From contig OZ018418.1 of assembly GCA_963969595.1 (NCBI GenBank), positions 1,369,001-1,433,000 of the forward strand: DNA of 64,000 nt, in the 5' to 3' direction. Position 1 is the first letter of the stretch; each line of letters begins with the position of its first letter. Source of the stretch: Neckera pumila. Its lineage: Eukaryota > Streptophyta > Bryopsida > Hypnales > Neckeraceae. The notes below the pieces were generated by a model that made no database searches, was not told where the DNA came from, and was given only the letters and a program-made list of their open reading frames with translations. Positions 34,392 through 45,752 of the stretch are shown here, one piece after another. A program made the translations under genes and the position numbers.

Positions 34392-35897
34392 CTAGTAACA
34401 AAAATCCTTCAAGCTTCCACTAATGCTGAGATAGTCGCATTCTTCTGGCTGCGGACCCATCTGCTCCCACTCTTCAGGTAGTGCACCTCTAGTAGCTTTG
34501 CTCCACTCCATCCAATCCCTATTAAAACAACGTTTGCCTCTTAGTTTATGATACTCTTTTAGACACACTTCAATTTTTTTCTCATGCAGCTTCACCAATT
34601 TCCGAAGATTGGCTAATTCTTCGAGGCTGCTACCATACCTTGGAGCCATAGCCAAATTGTCTAGCTGCAACAAATGTTCTACAGCAGTTGTGTATAACTC
34701 TTTTTCTTTTGAAGCTACTTGTACATCTAGACTTTGCCTTTCATACTATAGCCTTAAACAATTGTGTTCCAAGATTTCAAGTTTCTTCTGATACATTGCA
34801 ACATCATCCATCATGTGAGCGCGCCCATTAACTATCTTATTCAAATAATTATCTTCACTTTTCTTCAAAGCAACCAAGTATTTGTCGTTTGCAGCTACCT
34901 CTTTATTCACAATCTCTAACTCCCACTTATATGATAACACGTACTCTCAGGTGCTCAAATCTGAAAGTTATTTTTCTTTCAATTCTTTCAATTCCACAGT
35001 CGCTTCCCATAAACATGTTCTTGCGCTTGCAATCTTAGCACCCAACATTTCTACATTGTCATTTGAATCATTCTCACTCTTATTGCCACTACGCTCGTGG
35101 AACTCATTGTGTACTTCCATTTCCTCCACATCTTCCGTCTATTGTTTACGAATGTCAGGTACAGTCTCAAACTCCTCAATCTTTTTTTTTCCTATCCTGT
35201 CATTTTCCGCCTCCAAACCCTTCTTATATCAATCCACAACAGCATATTCTTCATCCTCACTTCGCCAATTATACTCGTCGTACTTATGGGTGTGGCCATC
35301 GAAGCTAGAACCATCCGACCACACTACCTCTTCATTAGGAATGCATAACTTCCTCGGCTTAATCGATGCCAACTTCTTCTTGGCATCAAGTATGGCAGCT
35401 GCATTCAACATTGTTGCATTGGCAGGACGGTTTCCTTTAGGGAGCTCCTTTACAGTCATCCAATCCACCTCCTTCTTCAATATACGCTTGCCATACAACA
35501 TTTGGACAAGATACAAAGGAAAACTGTCGTTTCAGAATGGCAAGGATTCCAAATACACTCCAATCTATATCTCTAGGCATCTTTGTACAAAGTCTTCAAA
35601 GAGGCAGTATCCAAGATTTGCTTTGTTAGACTCCAAATGTAGCTTGTGACGCCAGCGCGGAAACAGCTTGTTGATGTGGCACCAATCCACATATTTTTTA
35701 ACTATTTTGTGGGTCCAAGGCTCCGGTTCCCTTCTCCAACCCCCAAAAGCCTTAATCTTTTCATGCAAAAGGATAGCCTCACGCTTTTTGTGGCTTTTCC
35801 CAATTCTTTTTTGATCCTTATCGCGAAGTGCCTTCTTTTGGAGCCGAGTTAGCGATTCGGGTGACGTAGGCGGGAATGGTAGGGTCTCATCTTCCAT
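34392..35897 (-). pseudogene. Gene A: WCHI-domain coiled-coil protein (nonsense-riddled)
   Basis: ATG at 35895-35897 (MEDETLPFPPTSPES) starts a 502-codon frame that needs no frameshift to reach 34392. It is crossed by about seven stops (35565-35567 where paralogue D has Trp, 35532-35534 where D has Arg, 35229-35231, and others). N-terminal domain: KAFGGWRREPEPWTHK, KKYVDWCHINKLFPRWRHK, NKANLGYC, FVQRCLE, then ILKKEVDW. Acidic segment VVWSDGSSFDGHTHKYDEY. The second half is a heptad-rich coiled coil, ending MAPRYGSSLEELANLRKL. Closest to gene D (about the same length and order). Function unknown. The conserved Cys and His residues could bind metal. Promoter array c lies upstream. Confidence 0.75.
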
Positions 35898-36206
35898 AAT
35901 GATCACTTCATATCTAGATGTTGCTCTAGATATTTTGTCTAATGATCTAAGAATGAACCCGTAATACACAAACAAGAAAACCCTAAAGCAATCGCAATTC
36001 ACATTTACAAAAATACAGTCATTTATTATAACAAGATGTGAAATCAATCTCAAACATGAAAAGAATCTCCGGAAACGAGGTGGAAAGGGACAATATATCC
36101 CCCTCACAACTCAAGCTCTTGGCCCACGAGTACGCAGTCAACCACTTCTAGGTGGATGACAGTCAGTACGCAGAGCCAGAAGTGGAGAATGCGGGTTCAA
36201 GGGATT

Positions 36207-36430
36207 GCTTTAATATCCAAAGTTGCGACGGGGCAAGTACGGGTCTATGGCAGGTGCGGGTGAGACCATTGAAGCGACCTTGGGTTCTCGGCGAACGTGA
36301 GTACAGGACTTCTCGTCCCGATTGCGGGTATTGGATGAACGCAGGTATGGGTCCACAACGATAGCGGATACGGGTCCAATGTGACCTCGGGGACGGGTCC
36401 ATGTCGACCGCGGGTATGGATCCATGGCGA
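36207..36430 (-). promoter_or_regulatory. Promoter module of gene A: TATA-like box and GC-rich array
   Basis: In gene orientation: degenerate ACCCG-(C)-GGTC-type units (36225-36430; for example 'acccgcggtcgac', 'ccccgaggtcac'), then GGATATTAAAGC at 36207-36218. After it comes a leader containing 'ccacttctggctctgcg', 'catccacctagaagtgg' and 'ctgcgtactcgtgggcc', which recurs before genes B, D and E. The start codon is about 310 bp downstream. Confidence 0.6.
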
Positions 36431-36810
36431 CATTATGTGGAAAGCTTGTTCTTTTTTCCATTTTTTATGAAGTGCCAAAGCGGCAATATTGAATGTTTTA
36501 GTAGTGCTCCAAATTTCAACATTCATCCACATATTGGATAGAAAATATCATATTAGCACATATCACCATGGTTTTTTTGAAGTTTTTTAAAAGTGCCATA
36601 GTGGCAATATAAACTTTTGTAGTGGTGCTACAAATTTCAACATTCATCCATACCAGATACGAAATATACATATTATATGTCTGTAATTTGGTTTCCATCG
36701 AGAATCTGGCAATTTCATCCAGTATTTTTTTAAACTTTGAATTTTTTAGGGTGATTTCAACCAAGTTTTTTGCCAAGTTTTTTACAATTTTAATGCCAGA
36801 TTATTTTTTC
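36431..36810 (+). repeat. Dispersed repeat D, copy 2, with internal duplication
   Basis: Matches the reverse complement of 15240-15575. A ~120-bp part is doubled: 'gaagtgccaaagcggcaata' at 36469 and 'aaagtgccatagtggcaata' at 36589, each followed by 'aaatttcaacattcatcca'. Confidence 0.6.
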
Positions 36811-38926
36811 TAGTGCAACAAAGCATCAGAAAGCCAAAAAAAAGCGTTGCATATCACATATATACTAATTCAGTTTTCATTTCCATTTTGGCGATTTCAT
36901 CCAAGATTATGAATATATTTGAAATTTTTGGCAATTTTGCACCTTTTCAGTACCATTTTTCCCTACAGACGCGGTGCCAGGCCATAAAATTAAATCATAT
37001 TTTGCACCAGATCACCACAAAAAAAACATTGGTTGGAAGTTGTCCAATCACACAGATTTCTTGGACGGAAGGAGACATGTTCTGAATTTTTTATTTTTAT
37101 TTTTCAAATGGGTTAGATTTTGATCAATATTTGTCGCCAAAACTCAAATCACTACAGTCAAACCTAAATTACGAGAGATATACCACAAAGTGTTCAAATT
37201 TGCCTATTGTTGAAAAATTTACTATTTCGGAATAGGGTTGGTATTTTCATTATTAGATCTTATGCATTTTTTTACAAATCTATAGAAACCACAATTTTGA
37301 CCAATACAAGAAAAAAGCGTATGCGGAAGATAGAAATTGTACTTGGAGTTAATTTTTAAAATTTTATCATCAAAAGTCATTTTGAGGAGAAGCTAAAAAT
37401 AATTTGATAACTTTCACCATACAGTCATATAGATGCTTTCTACTTTTTGTGCTTCGTATTCTCTTTTTTGATGAAAACTTCAAATTAAGTCTTAGAACTT
37501 ATATTTTGTAATACATCTATATTTCTATCCTAACCCCTACGGCTCTTAGGAATTACAGACGTCTGGAAAAATTTAATTGTATCAAAAAATAACTCAAAAA
37601 TACATTTGATAAATAAGTAGGAGTAGGTACAAGAAAAATCAAAAATATTAACATCTTTTATATGGAGTTTAAAGCAGCACTAATCTTAGTGGCAAGATTG
37701 TTCTATCCCCAAAATTAACCTTGTGGACCCTTTTTTTAAATTGTAAAAATGGCGTTCAGAAAAGAATTTTACAACTCTGCAAGTTTTTTTCTTTAGGAAG
37801 ATGCTCTAAGTGACCAAAAAACAAGATTGTCCATAACTTGATAATATAAAATCCAAATGAAATGAATCAAAGCTTTTTAGAGAGCTAAAAAAAAAATCTA
37901 TGGGAAAAAAGAAAATTTAAAGACTAAAAAAAAGTTTAGTGTTTTATATAGGGTTCTTATTCTATTTCAAGCTCAACAACCTAAATCAATACGGCTTGCC
38001 CACAATATTTAGTGACTTTTTACCCTTGAAATTGACAGTAAGTATTCCATCTAAAACCTTTTTTTGGAGCTCAACCTAGCCTATTCCATTTTACCAATAT
38101 CAATTATCTACTGTTTCCTTGGTCATTAGATGTAATTGTCATATTGACAAATTGGGAACTTCCCAATGAATAATTCTAAGAAATCAATGATGGTACAAGT
38201 CATTTAAAATTATAAGCACTCATGGTACAAGTAACATTGGCGTTTCGGCCTTGAGGGCTCATGATTCAAACATCTTTTTTTTAATAGGTTTCACAAGGTC
38301 ATGATCTCTTAGAACAACAATTTCACCGTGGATACCAGCTACTACTGTGGCAATTCCCTCTAAAAGCTATTCACAGTTTAGAATTTCCTTCAATCCTAAA
38401 TTAACTTCTACAATTCTACCTAACAATTATTTAAGGGATGAAAATAACAATTTTTTTTTTTCCTTATTTCTAATCACAATTCTTGATGAATGAGAAATAA
38501 CAATTTTTTGAATTTTGGATGTCTTTCCTTTCAATTGTTCTTTCAAACTGGCACTCATAGGCCTGAAGGGATTAATGTTTTCTTCTGAAATAATTACATA
38601 AAATTAGTGATGCGGAAAACAACATCTACTGACTAACAAATAGATTTTGGAATTGGGTACACTCAATAGTTTGCAAGCAAACAATTCCAATCACATTGCA
38701 ATCTAATATGGTAGATAGTTTCCAAAACAAAATCAAGCTTCAAGATTCTATACATGAAATTGGGCAGACTGCAAACACAATATTAGATTTACTTATGACA
38801 TTGCACATGAAAAGAAGAACTTTTATAGATTTATATACCACATTACAAAAATAGAAGCAAATAACAGGGCCAACATTTTCATTCCTTCCATGTGCTACCC
38901 TCACCACAAGAACTCGTACACTCTTT
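36811..38926. other. No gene; partial MITE relic
   Basis: 37790-37910 carries the MITE interior words 'gatgctctaagtgaccaaaa', 'caagattgtccataact' and 'aaatgaatcaaagctttt'; similarity fades at about 37370 and 38040, so ends cannot be fixed. The rest (36811-37370, 38040-38926) is AT-rich with no ORF I can support. Confidence 0.4.
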
Positions 38927-39335
38927 CTATAGAGGCGAGTCGCGGAAAACTACTTCGGGAGGCTTCATGCACCATGGTGCAGCCATGAGGGAATTCATCA
39001 CCTCAATGCATGTCTGTCTCTTCTTTGGATCAAGGTTCACAAGTTCACCCAACTTAGAAGCAAAGAACCTAGATTCGTCGCCATTCCTGAATAGGTCCGA
39101 GTCAAAGTCAATCATACCTCCAATCCTCATCCATTCCGTCAACTTCCCAATAGAATATGAGTCCAAGTGCTACATATATTTCTGTGTTGATTGCATAGTC
39201 TCTATGCTTGTATCAGAATTTTGAGGCCCATATATATAAAACAACTCCGAAGCCACCCACCAATGTTGCTGCTATTGTCGTTCCCTTTCATCCACATCGG
39301 GGTAGCCGTAATGCAATGGGGCTTTTTCGTCAAAA
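38927..39335 (-). pseudogene. Kinase-like gene E paralogue, C-terminal fragment
   Basis: The minus strand reads LHYGYPDVDERERQ, then WWVASELFYIYGPQNSDTS, LDSYSIGKL, DPKKRQTCIEVMNSL and PWCMKPPEVVFRDSPL. This is colinear with the last 140 residues of gene E (WWVAPELFYQYGPQNS, FSIGKL, PWFMKPPEFIFRDS). The APE motif is altered to ASE, and two TAG stops interrupt it. The N-terminal two thirds are missing: similarity ends at about 39335, where the 41-bp minisatellite begins. Confidence 0.8.
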
Positions 39336-39345
39336 CGACTTTGAA

Positions 39346-39770
39346 TAATGGTGGATTGGTTTTAGTTTAAAGTAGTTTAATTTGTGTAATCGTAATTTAG
39401 TTTATAGTAGTTTAAAGTAGTTTAATTTGAAGTAGCTAAATTTAAGTAATGGTGCCATAAATTTAGTTTGAAGTAGCAAAATTTATTCATGGTGGCTTTC
39501 TTTTAGTTTGAAGTAGCAAAATTTAAATCATGGTGGTTTGATTTAATTTTGAAGTAGTCTAATTTAAATTCTGGTGGCTTGATTTTTATTTGAAGTATCC
39601 AAATTCAACCACGGTGGCTTGGCTCTGATTTGAAGTAGGAAAATTAAATAATGGTGGCTTCATTTTAGTTTGAAGTAGCAAAATCAAATCATGGTGGCTT
39701 GATTCACATTTTAAGTAGAAAAATTAGATCTTTGGGACTTGATTTCAACTCGAAATAGCAAAATCTAAAA
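39346..39770. repeat. 41-bp minisatellite, array 3
   Basis: Units 'tggtggctt(g/t)(a/c)ttttag' plus 'tttgaagtagcaaaatttaa' are of the same family as arrays 1 and 2. As in those, a GC-rich ACCCG-GGTCGCC array follows some 250 bp downstream, here in front of a gene. 39771-40027 between them shows nothing. Confidence 0.8.
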
Positions 39771-40027
39771 GGAAGGATTGCTAATCCCACTCTCTTTCTT
39801 ATTTATTTTAAATCTACAAAATCCACGGGGAGAAATGGTACATGACCAATTCCATTAAGAGTAGTGCAAGTGGGTTAAAGAAAATGGGTAGGGATTTTTT
39901 ACAGAAGTTGTTAAAGGAAATTGAATGAAGAAATTTAAATGTTTGATTTTTCTTCAAGGTTGACCAAATTTGAAGAAAGTCATAAATGGAGTGACCTCAC
40001 AAATTTGAAATTGATCTAAAAAAATTA

Positions 40028-40378
40028 GACCCGAGGTTGCTCTACCCGCAGTCGACCAATGCGGGGTCGCAGCACACCCAAGGTCACCAGTCCGCTAACC
40101 AGTTTCATTCAAACAATCTTTACCCGCAATCGCCTTCTGCCTACCCGCGTTCGCTTTTTGGATGCCCGAGGTCACTTTCTATGTACCCAAGGTCACCAGC
40201 ACTGGACCCGCATTCGCCCACGGATGGCCGAGGTCGCTTTTTGTGTACCCGAGGTCGCCAACATTGGACCCACGTGCGCCCACGGTACCGACGGTCGCCT
40301 TCTGTCTGCGGTTGCCTAGATTTTGATCCGTACGTGCCCTTACCCGTACCCGCCTCCGAGCGACTTTGGCTATATAAT
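40028..40378 (+). promoter_or_regulatory. Promoter module of gene B: GC-rich array and TATA box
   Basis: About a dozen units ('acccgaggttgc', 'acccgcgttcgc', 'gcccgaggtcac', 'acccgaggtcgcc', 'accgacggtcgcc') end at about 40362, then the clear TATA box GGCTATATAATC (40370-40378). The leader 'ccactcttggctctgtgc', 'catccaccttaaagtgg', 'ctgcgtgcttgtgggc' is shared with genes A, D and E. Confidence 0.65.
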
Positions 40379-40707
40379 CTGGACCAGTAGTCGAGGTCTC
40401 CACTCTTGGCTCTGTGCATTGCTTGATCATCCACCTTAAAGTGGCTATCTGCGTGCTTGTGGGCTTGGGGTTGAGTTGCGAGGAGGATATATTGTCCCTT
40501 TCCACCTCATTTTTTGAGCTTCTAGTCCCTTTCCACCTCAATCGTAAGCCTTAATTTTGACAATTTGTTATGTGAACTTTTGCCTAATATTTGTAAATGT
40601 GAAGTACAACGGATTTAGGACTTGCACATTTCTTTTGTCGTTTTGCGTGGATCCGAGTGTAGCCGTTTACATTAGGTTAATAGTTTGTAACGCACAAATG
40701 ATATCCA

Positions 40708-41898
40708 ATGGCCCTTCACCAAAAGAAGTCGAAGCCGAAGGGGAAGCGACAACAAAGGAATTGACACTCCCTTGTTGATCCACACGCTTGGGCCTATTGA
40801 GGTTGGGATAGAATTTGTGGAGATTGGACAACGCAGACTTGCAAGGCGTTCGTAGGGTGGTGCCACATTGACAAGCTATTCCCATATCATCAGCACAAAC
40901 ACCATCTCAGTATGAACGTGGCAAATCTTTATTACTACACTCATAACGCATTTGTGCAACGATGTATTGAAGTGTATCGAGCGTTGTACCAGGTACATTC
41001 AGTAATCAGGAACGAGGTCCTGTTGTTCATATGTGAAATGGTGTATGCGGAGGTCATCTTGGGACAAACAATGGATTGGTCAACCGTCAAGGGAGTAAAA
41101 CAAGCCATCATTTTAACCACCTAGGACATTCCTAAGGCGGGCCCTTCCAGAAATCTGCGTAATGGACTAGAAAAAAGGAAATATATAAAGCTCGGAGTCC
41201 CCAATGATCAGTTTGTGTGGTCAGACCACTCAAGTTCAGCAAACAAAAATGATTCCATTGAAGAACTTTCTTCCAACAGTGCGAGTCCAATGGACACAGC
41301 ACCAGCGGTTGGAGATTTATCAATAGTGGCAACAAAAGAAAGAAATCTGAATGAATGTTGTACATTAGCAATATACGTACTTCCTGTCGCATTCATCAAA
41401 TCGGTAGAGGTCTCTCATTTTGATGAAGTTGAAGTGCAAGATCTTGTAAATACACGTTCACAAGAAGAAGATGCGGATGACATTGAAATGTCTGAGTATG
41501 TGGGGCCTTCCGCCTTGCCCTCCATGGAAAACCTACCGTTAGCGAAGGAAGACCCTCGAGATGAAGATACAGAGCATATCAAAAATCCAAAAATGAAGAA
41601 GTTTTACAAAGCTCAACTTCTGAGGATTCGTGAAGAGTTGGTGGCAAGAAAAAATAGTGCCAGATGATGAGGGACAAGCTAACGGAAGATTTGGGTGTCT
41701 TGGTTGAGATGACCGTTCAAGTAGATCTTGAAGAAAGCCGAAGCCGTTTGTCATAGCAACATGAAGAGATAGCAAATCTAAAAGCCTCTTACAACCAATT
41801 CTCGGGAGTGGAGCCATCTAGTTCTAAGAAGAGGGACTATACACTACCCTGTACATGTAAATATAATAAAATGTACTATCCATTTTGTAAATTCTAAG
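40708..41898 (+). pseudogene. Gene B: WCHI-domain protein, short form
   Basis: ATG at 40708 (MALHQKKSKPKGKRQQRN) aligns with the start of gene F (MAPPKVKKTKKKG). The domain reads CKAFVGWCHIDKLFPYHQHK, MNVANLYYY, FVQRCIEVYRALYQ, MVYAEVILGQTMDWSTVK. The second Cys of the YC motif is Tyr here. Next come FVWSDHSSSANK, an acidic stretch, YKAQLLRIREELVARK, and after one frameshift near 41665 LEESRSRLS and NQFSGVEPSSSKK, matching gene F. It ends at TAA 41896-41898, about 130 residues shorter than F. Stops: two TGA before the domain, TAG at 41122-41124 (F has Lys), and one TAG where F has Gln. Function unknown. Confidence 0.75.
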
Positions 41899-44003
41899 CA
41901 AGTATGGTAAATCCAACGTACTTCATTGTCGAGCCTAAATGTATATGAGCTTGAATTCCATGATTTGTATAATTTCCAATTAATGTATAGACATGAATGT
42001 CTATGATTGTCAACTTCTTTACATTTTTGTAGGCATATATGAATGTGTAATGAAAAGCCAGAACAAGGATCTATAAAGTGTTAAGCAGAAATTGACAAAA
42101 CACAAAGTAAAAGAAAATGAGAACGCAATAAATCAAAGAATTTTTTTTATTTTCATACTTCTTTGAAGGCAATTCTTTGATGAAACAATTTCAAAATTGA
42201 TGATAATGAATTTTGTAATTTAAAAGAAGAAAATGAAAGCTCGACAATGTTTTAATAGAAGGTGTAGAAGAAATAGATATGTTTAAAATGACACAAGTAT
42301 TGTAAGCTGGCTACAACACCAAACTTGGATGTGAATAAAAAATCAAAATTACATAGAAAACAGCCCAGTATCAATTTATAGAAGTCAATTTTATATTTAC
42401 CATAATTTTGAACTCCACGTTTATTATCATTTATCAAATGTTTAATCCCTTAAGGCATATAGTCTTTTTGGGAGAGAAGTTTGATATCATGCAAGTACGT
42501 GTTGTCTCCATGTTTGCCATGATTTATTGGAACTCTTCTTGAAGAAAGTAAAATTGATTTATTTTGGGGGCATTTTTTGGGGTGCAATTGGTGCAATAAA
42601 ACAAAAAGCATGCCCAAAAATGCTCAAAAAAGGAGAGAAGAGGCAAACAAAGTACAAATCCATGTTCAAGTAATTTTTTTCTTTCAATATATATTTTCCT
42701 CATACATTATATGTTTCTCTACATAGAAAGCTTTGATTCATTTTGTTTGAATTTGTTTTTAGGAAGTTATGGAGAATCTTGCTAGTCCATCGATTAGAGC
42801 ATGTCCTTGAAAAAATAACAAATATAATTCATGAATGGTTGCAGTTTTTTAAGTAATTCTTCAACAAATTTTCATATGGTTTACTTTTCTTGCTAAACAC
42901 ATCACACCATTCAGATTAGTGCAATTTAATTCCATCTTAGAATTATTAGTACCACAGATTTTCCTTCTATCTTATACATAATTCTACTGCATCCCTGAAA
43001 ATCGCAGGCACCCTAATGTGGTGTCGAATAAAGATAGAAGTTAAAAAGAGCCTAATGAAATTGCAATTTTTAGTAGTTTACATTTTTGAAAGATTATTTT
43101 TTAAGTTTAGTTGTAGCCTGAACAATTTTATATTGGAAATGAATGATTTTGATTTCTCTTTTCAAGATTTGGTGCCAAGGTACCTATTGCAATATTGACT
43201 TTTTGTATTGTTAAGGGCTTCTGCAAATAAGCCTTAAAGAAACCCAAAATCTTAGAGGAAGAATCACACTAGGAATTCATCTTCAAAAAGTATATACTAC
43301 ATTTTTGAGAAGTCAAAAATTAACTGGGGCTATATTTGTTAGGCTTGTCAATCTCATATTTTTTTTGTCTTCAATTTTTTAGATTCCATATGCAAAAAGA
43401 GAAGTCAGTGATTTGCCTAGTTTTTATTTATATTTTTTGGAACAAATAGAGTAAATTATTGCATTAGAAAAGCCCCAGTATCTAAACCGCCAAGCCGTTA
43501 CAATTGGTCAACAAAGATTTGCATAATTTTAACAACCAAATGATCGAAGATTATAATCTTTGAATCATTAAATGATTTTTATTTATTTCTTCTTCTGTGA
43601 TCTTTTACATCAATTACATGTGTAGTTCAAATTTGTACAATTATAATATAAACAAATTGATTCAACTTATATAATTGTTGGCTTTTGGTCTAGGGTTTGG
43701 AATAAATTCCAAGAGGCTCAAAATAGGCCTTGTGCAATTAAATGATAATATTTCTGTGGTGCTTGACAAATCAATTTTTTTTATTTTTCGTGGATTGTAG
43801 ACTGTAAACTCAATCCTCCGCCACAAAGATTTAAAGCTCAAAATTCATTAGTGCACAAAATAAAAACTAAAAAGGCTCAAAGTCTATTGACGTTCTTTTG
43901 CAATGTGCTTTTGAATATTTTTTTTCAATTTAAAGAGGGAACTCAAATATCTTGTAAAACACCCTTTCCGCATATTTTAATCTATGCTATAGAAATTGCA
44001 GTC
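41899..44003. other. No gene; relics of two MITE families
   Basis: 42560-42830 holds reverse-orientation piggyBac-like MITE words ('ctttgattcattttgtttg', 'agcatgtccttgaaaaaata'). 43050-43745 is a minus-strand copy of MITE family B ('aggctcaaaataggccttg', 'ctgcaaataagcctta'). The remainder is AT-rich with no supportable ORF. Confidence 0.5.
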
Positions 44004-44945
44004 TTAACCCCTAAAGGACCAAACACCATTTTCTGACAACATAGCAATTTTGGGTAGCTCACTACAAATGAAAATTTTAATTTTTTTCTTTGAATTTTTC
44101 ACACAAGATGTGCTCCAAGAGTAGATTCAAGGACCAACAAGTTTCATAACTTTTGACTACATGGATAAAAAGTTATTGCATGATATGTAATCTTTTGCGT
44201 TTGGTGAGCAGCCCAGGCAGCTCAAAAAAATTCTTTAAAACATACTTTATTGAAAAATAAAAAATTGAAATTGGTTATATAGATTTATATATACTTGGAA
44301 AGCTTTGAATCATTCCATTTGGATTAACAAGTCAAAACTTATGAAGAGTTTTAATTTGAGGGTATTTATGGAAACTGTATTCTACAATAAACTTTGAAGT
44401 CCTTTATCTAACTCAATTTTCAATATTTTTGAGTAAAATAAAAAATATTGGATGTATGTTGTTTATTACAACATTACAACCGTTGAAATTGAAATTTCTC
44501 AATTCTTAATTAAATTCTTGACAATTTAGTATTTTGAATCATTCTCTATTTCTTTCTACTTACTATTTTTTTCCTATATGTTGTACAATTCTAAATGATC
44601 TGAACATTTTCAAGCATGTAGACAACTTGCCTTAAAGAATGAATCCAAAGAGCAACCACCATTTTGGACATTTTTTCACACAAACGTGACCTTGTAAAGG
44701 GCTGCTTGCCTAGATTTTTGCAGTGATTAAGAAAGGATTTTTGTCAATTCAAACTCTATTATCTTGCAATCTATATGGTGGAAAATTCTAAATTTTTTTC
44801 CACATCTTCTTAAACCAATGTACTACAAGATCCTACGATTATATGTGTTCAAAAAAGTTTTTTTCTAAATTTGGATACTTGTATTAGAAGTGGCAATTTT
44901 GGAGCGATTTTTGTGAAAACATAGTCAAAAACCCTTAGGGGTTAA
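44004..44945 (-). mobile_element. piggyBac-like MITE, copy 3
   Basis: TTAA (44004-44007) CCCCTAAAGGACCAA on the left and CCTTAGGGG TTAA (44942-44945) on the right. 942 bp including target sites. No ORF. Interior as in copy 1. Confidence 0.8.
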
Positions 44946-45334
44946 CTGATTACATGCAGAAAAAAAGGCATTGGTGTTTTAGAGGTTCAGAATCTAGAGT
45001 CTTCTACCATCTCACAAATTCCACAAAAATCATTATATAGCCATATTTCGAATCATCCCTTTTTTTTTTCCTAACAAATGGAATTTGAATCATATTTGGG
45101 ATTTCATAGAGCTTATGAAGTGTAGATATCAGGGTTTTCTTGTCCGACAGATGGACAATTCGACGGACAAAATTTGTTCGACGTCTAGTAGAGGTAGTAG
45201 ACCCCCCGGTCTGTCTAGTAGAGTCAATTTTATCCTTTGACTTTTTAGGAAATTACTTTTAATTACCATAGCCTATTTGGCATCCACCTGGAGTCCGCGT
45301 GGCATATTTTAAAGGCACATGCGGGTATGACCTG
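44946..45334. other. No gene recognised
   Basis: Ordinary sequence before the gene C array. A Cys/Asp-rich purine stretch at 45150-45220 ('ggacaattcgacggacaaa') shows internal GACGGACAA repetition but no coding signal. Confidence 0.4.
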
Positions 45335-45645
45335 GAGGGGCGACCATGGGTAATGGGCGACCGTGTCTAGGGCGACCGTGGGTGGGCGACTGTGGATCTG
45401 GGGCGACCACAGGTGCGAGAAGGGTCCCTTCAAAACCCGCGGTCGCCTCTCTTGAACTTGCGGTTGCCTCAGTTCTACCCGCAGTCGCCCTGCACCGACC
45501 CGCAGTTGCCCCTCCAAGGACCCAAGGTCGCCCCACTTGACCCGCATGCACTCTACTCGGAGCCGCGGTCGCCCCACTTGGACCCGCATGCGCCTCCAAA
45601 CCTGAGGTCGCCCAACCCGTGGTGGCCCTATACAACTAGTCGCCC
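45335..45645 (+). promoter_or_regulatory. GC-rich array upstream of gene C, two opposed arms
   Basis: The left arm (45335-45418) carries units as GGGCGACCGTGGGT. The right arm (45435-45645) carries the reverse, ACCCGCGGTCGCC, so the array is an inverted repeat. The arm nearest the gene has the same polarity as at other genes. A weak TATA-like 'ccctatacaac' lies at 45625-45640. The start codon is about 110 bp on. Confidence 0.6.
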
Positions 45646-45752
45646 CTTTCTTGTTCAACACTTTTTTTCATTTTGGCTTGGTGTCTTGTATCCATTCATG
45701 GCTACATGCATGAGTCCTATTTGTTGAAACTTTAATTTTTTCTACTTTCATC

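Noticed and set aside
34882..35649. 255-codon plus-strand ORF opposite gene A
   Set aside because: It is antisense to the coiled-coil part of gene A, is Ser/Phe-rich as expected from reverse reading of Glu/Lys codons, and has no motif.
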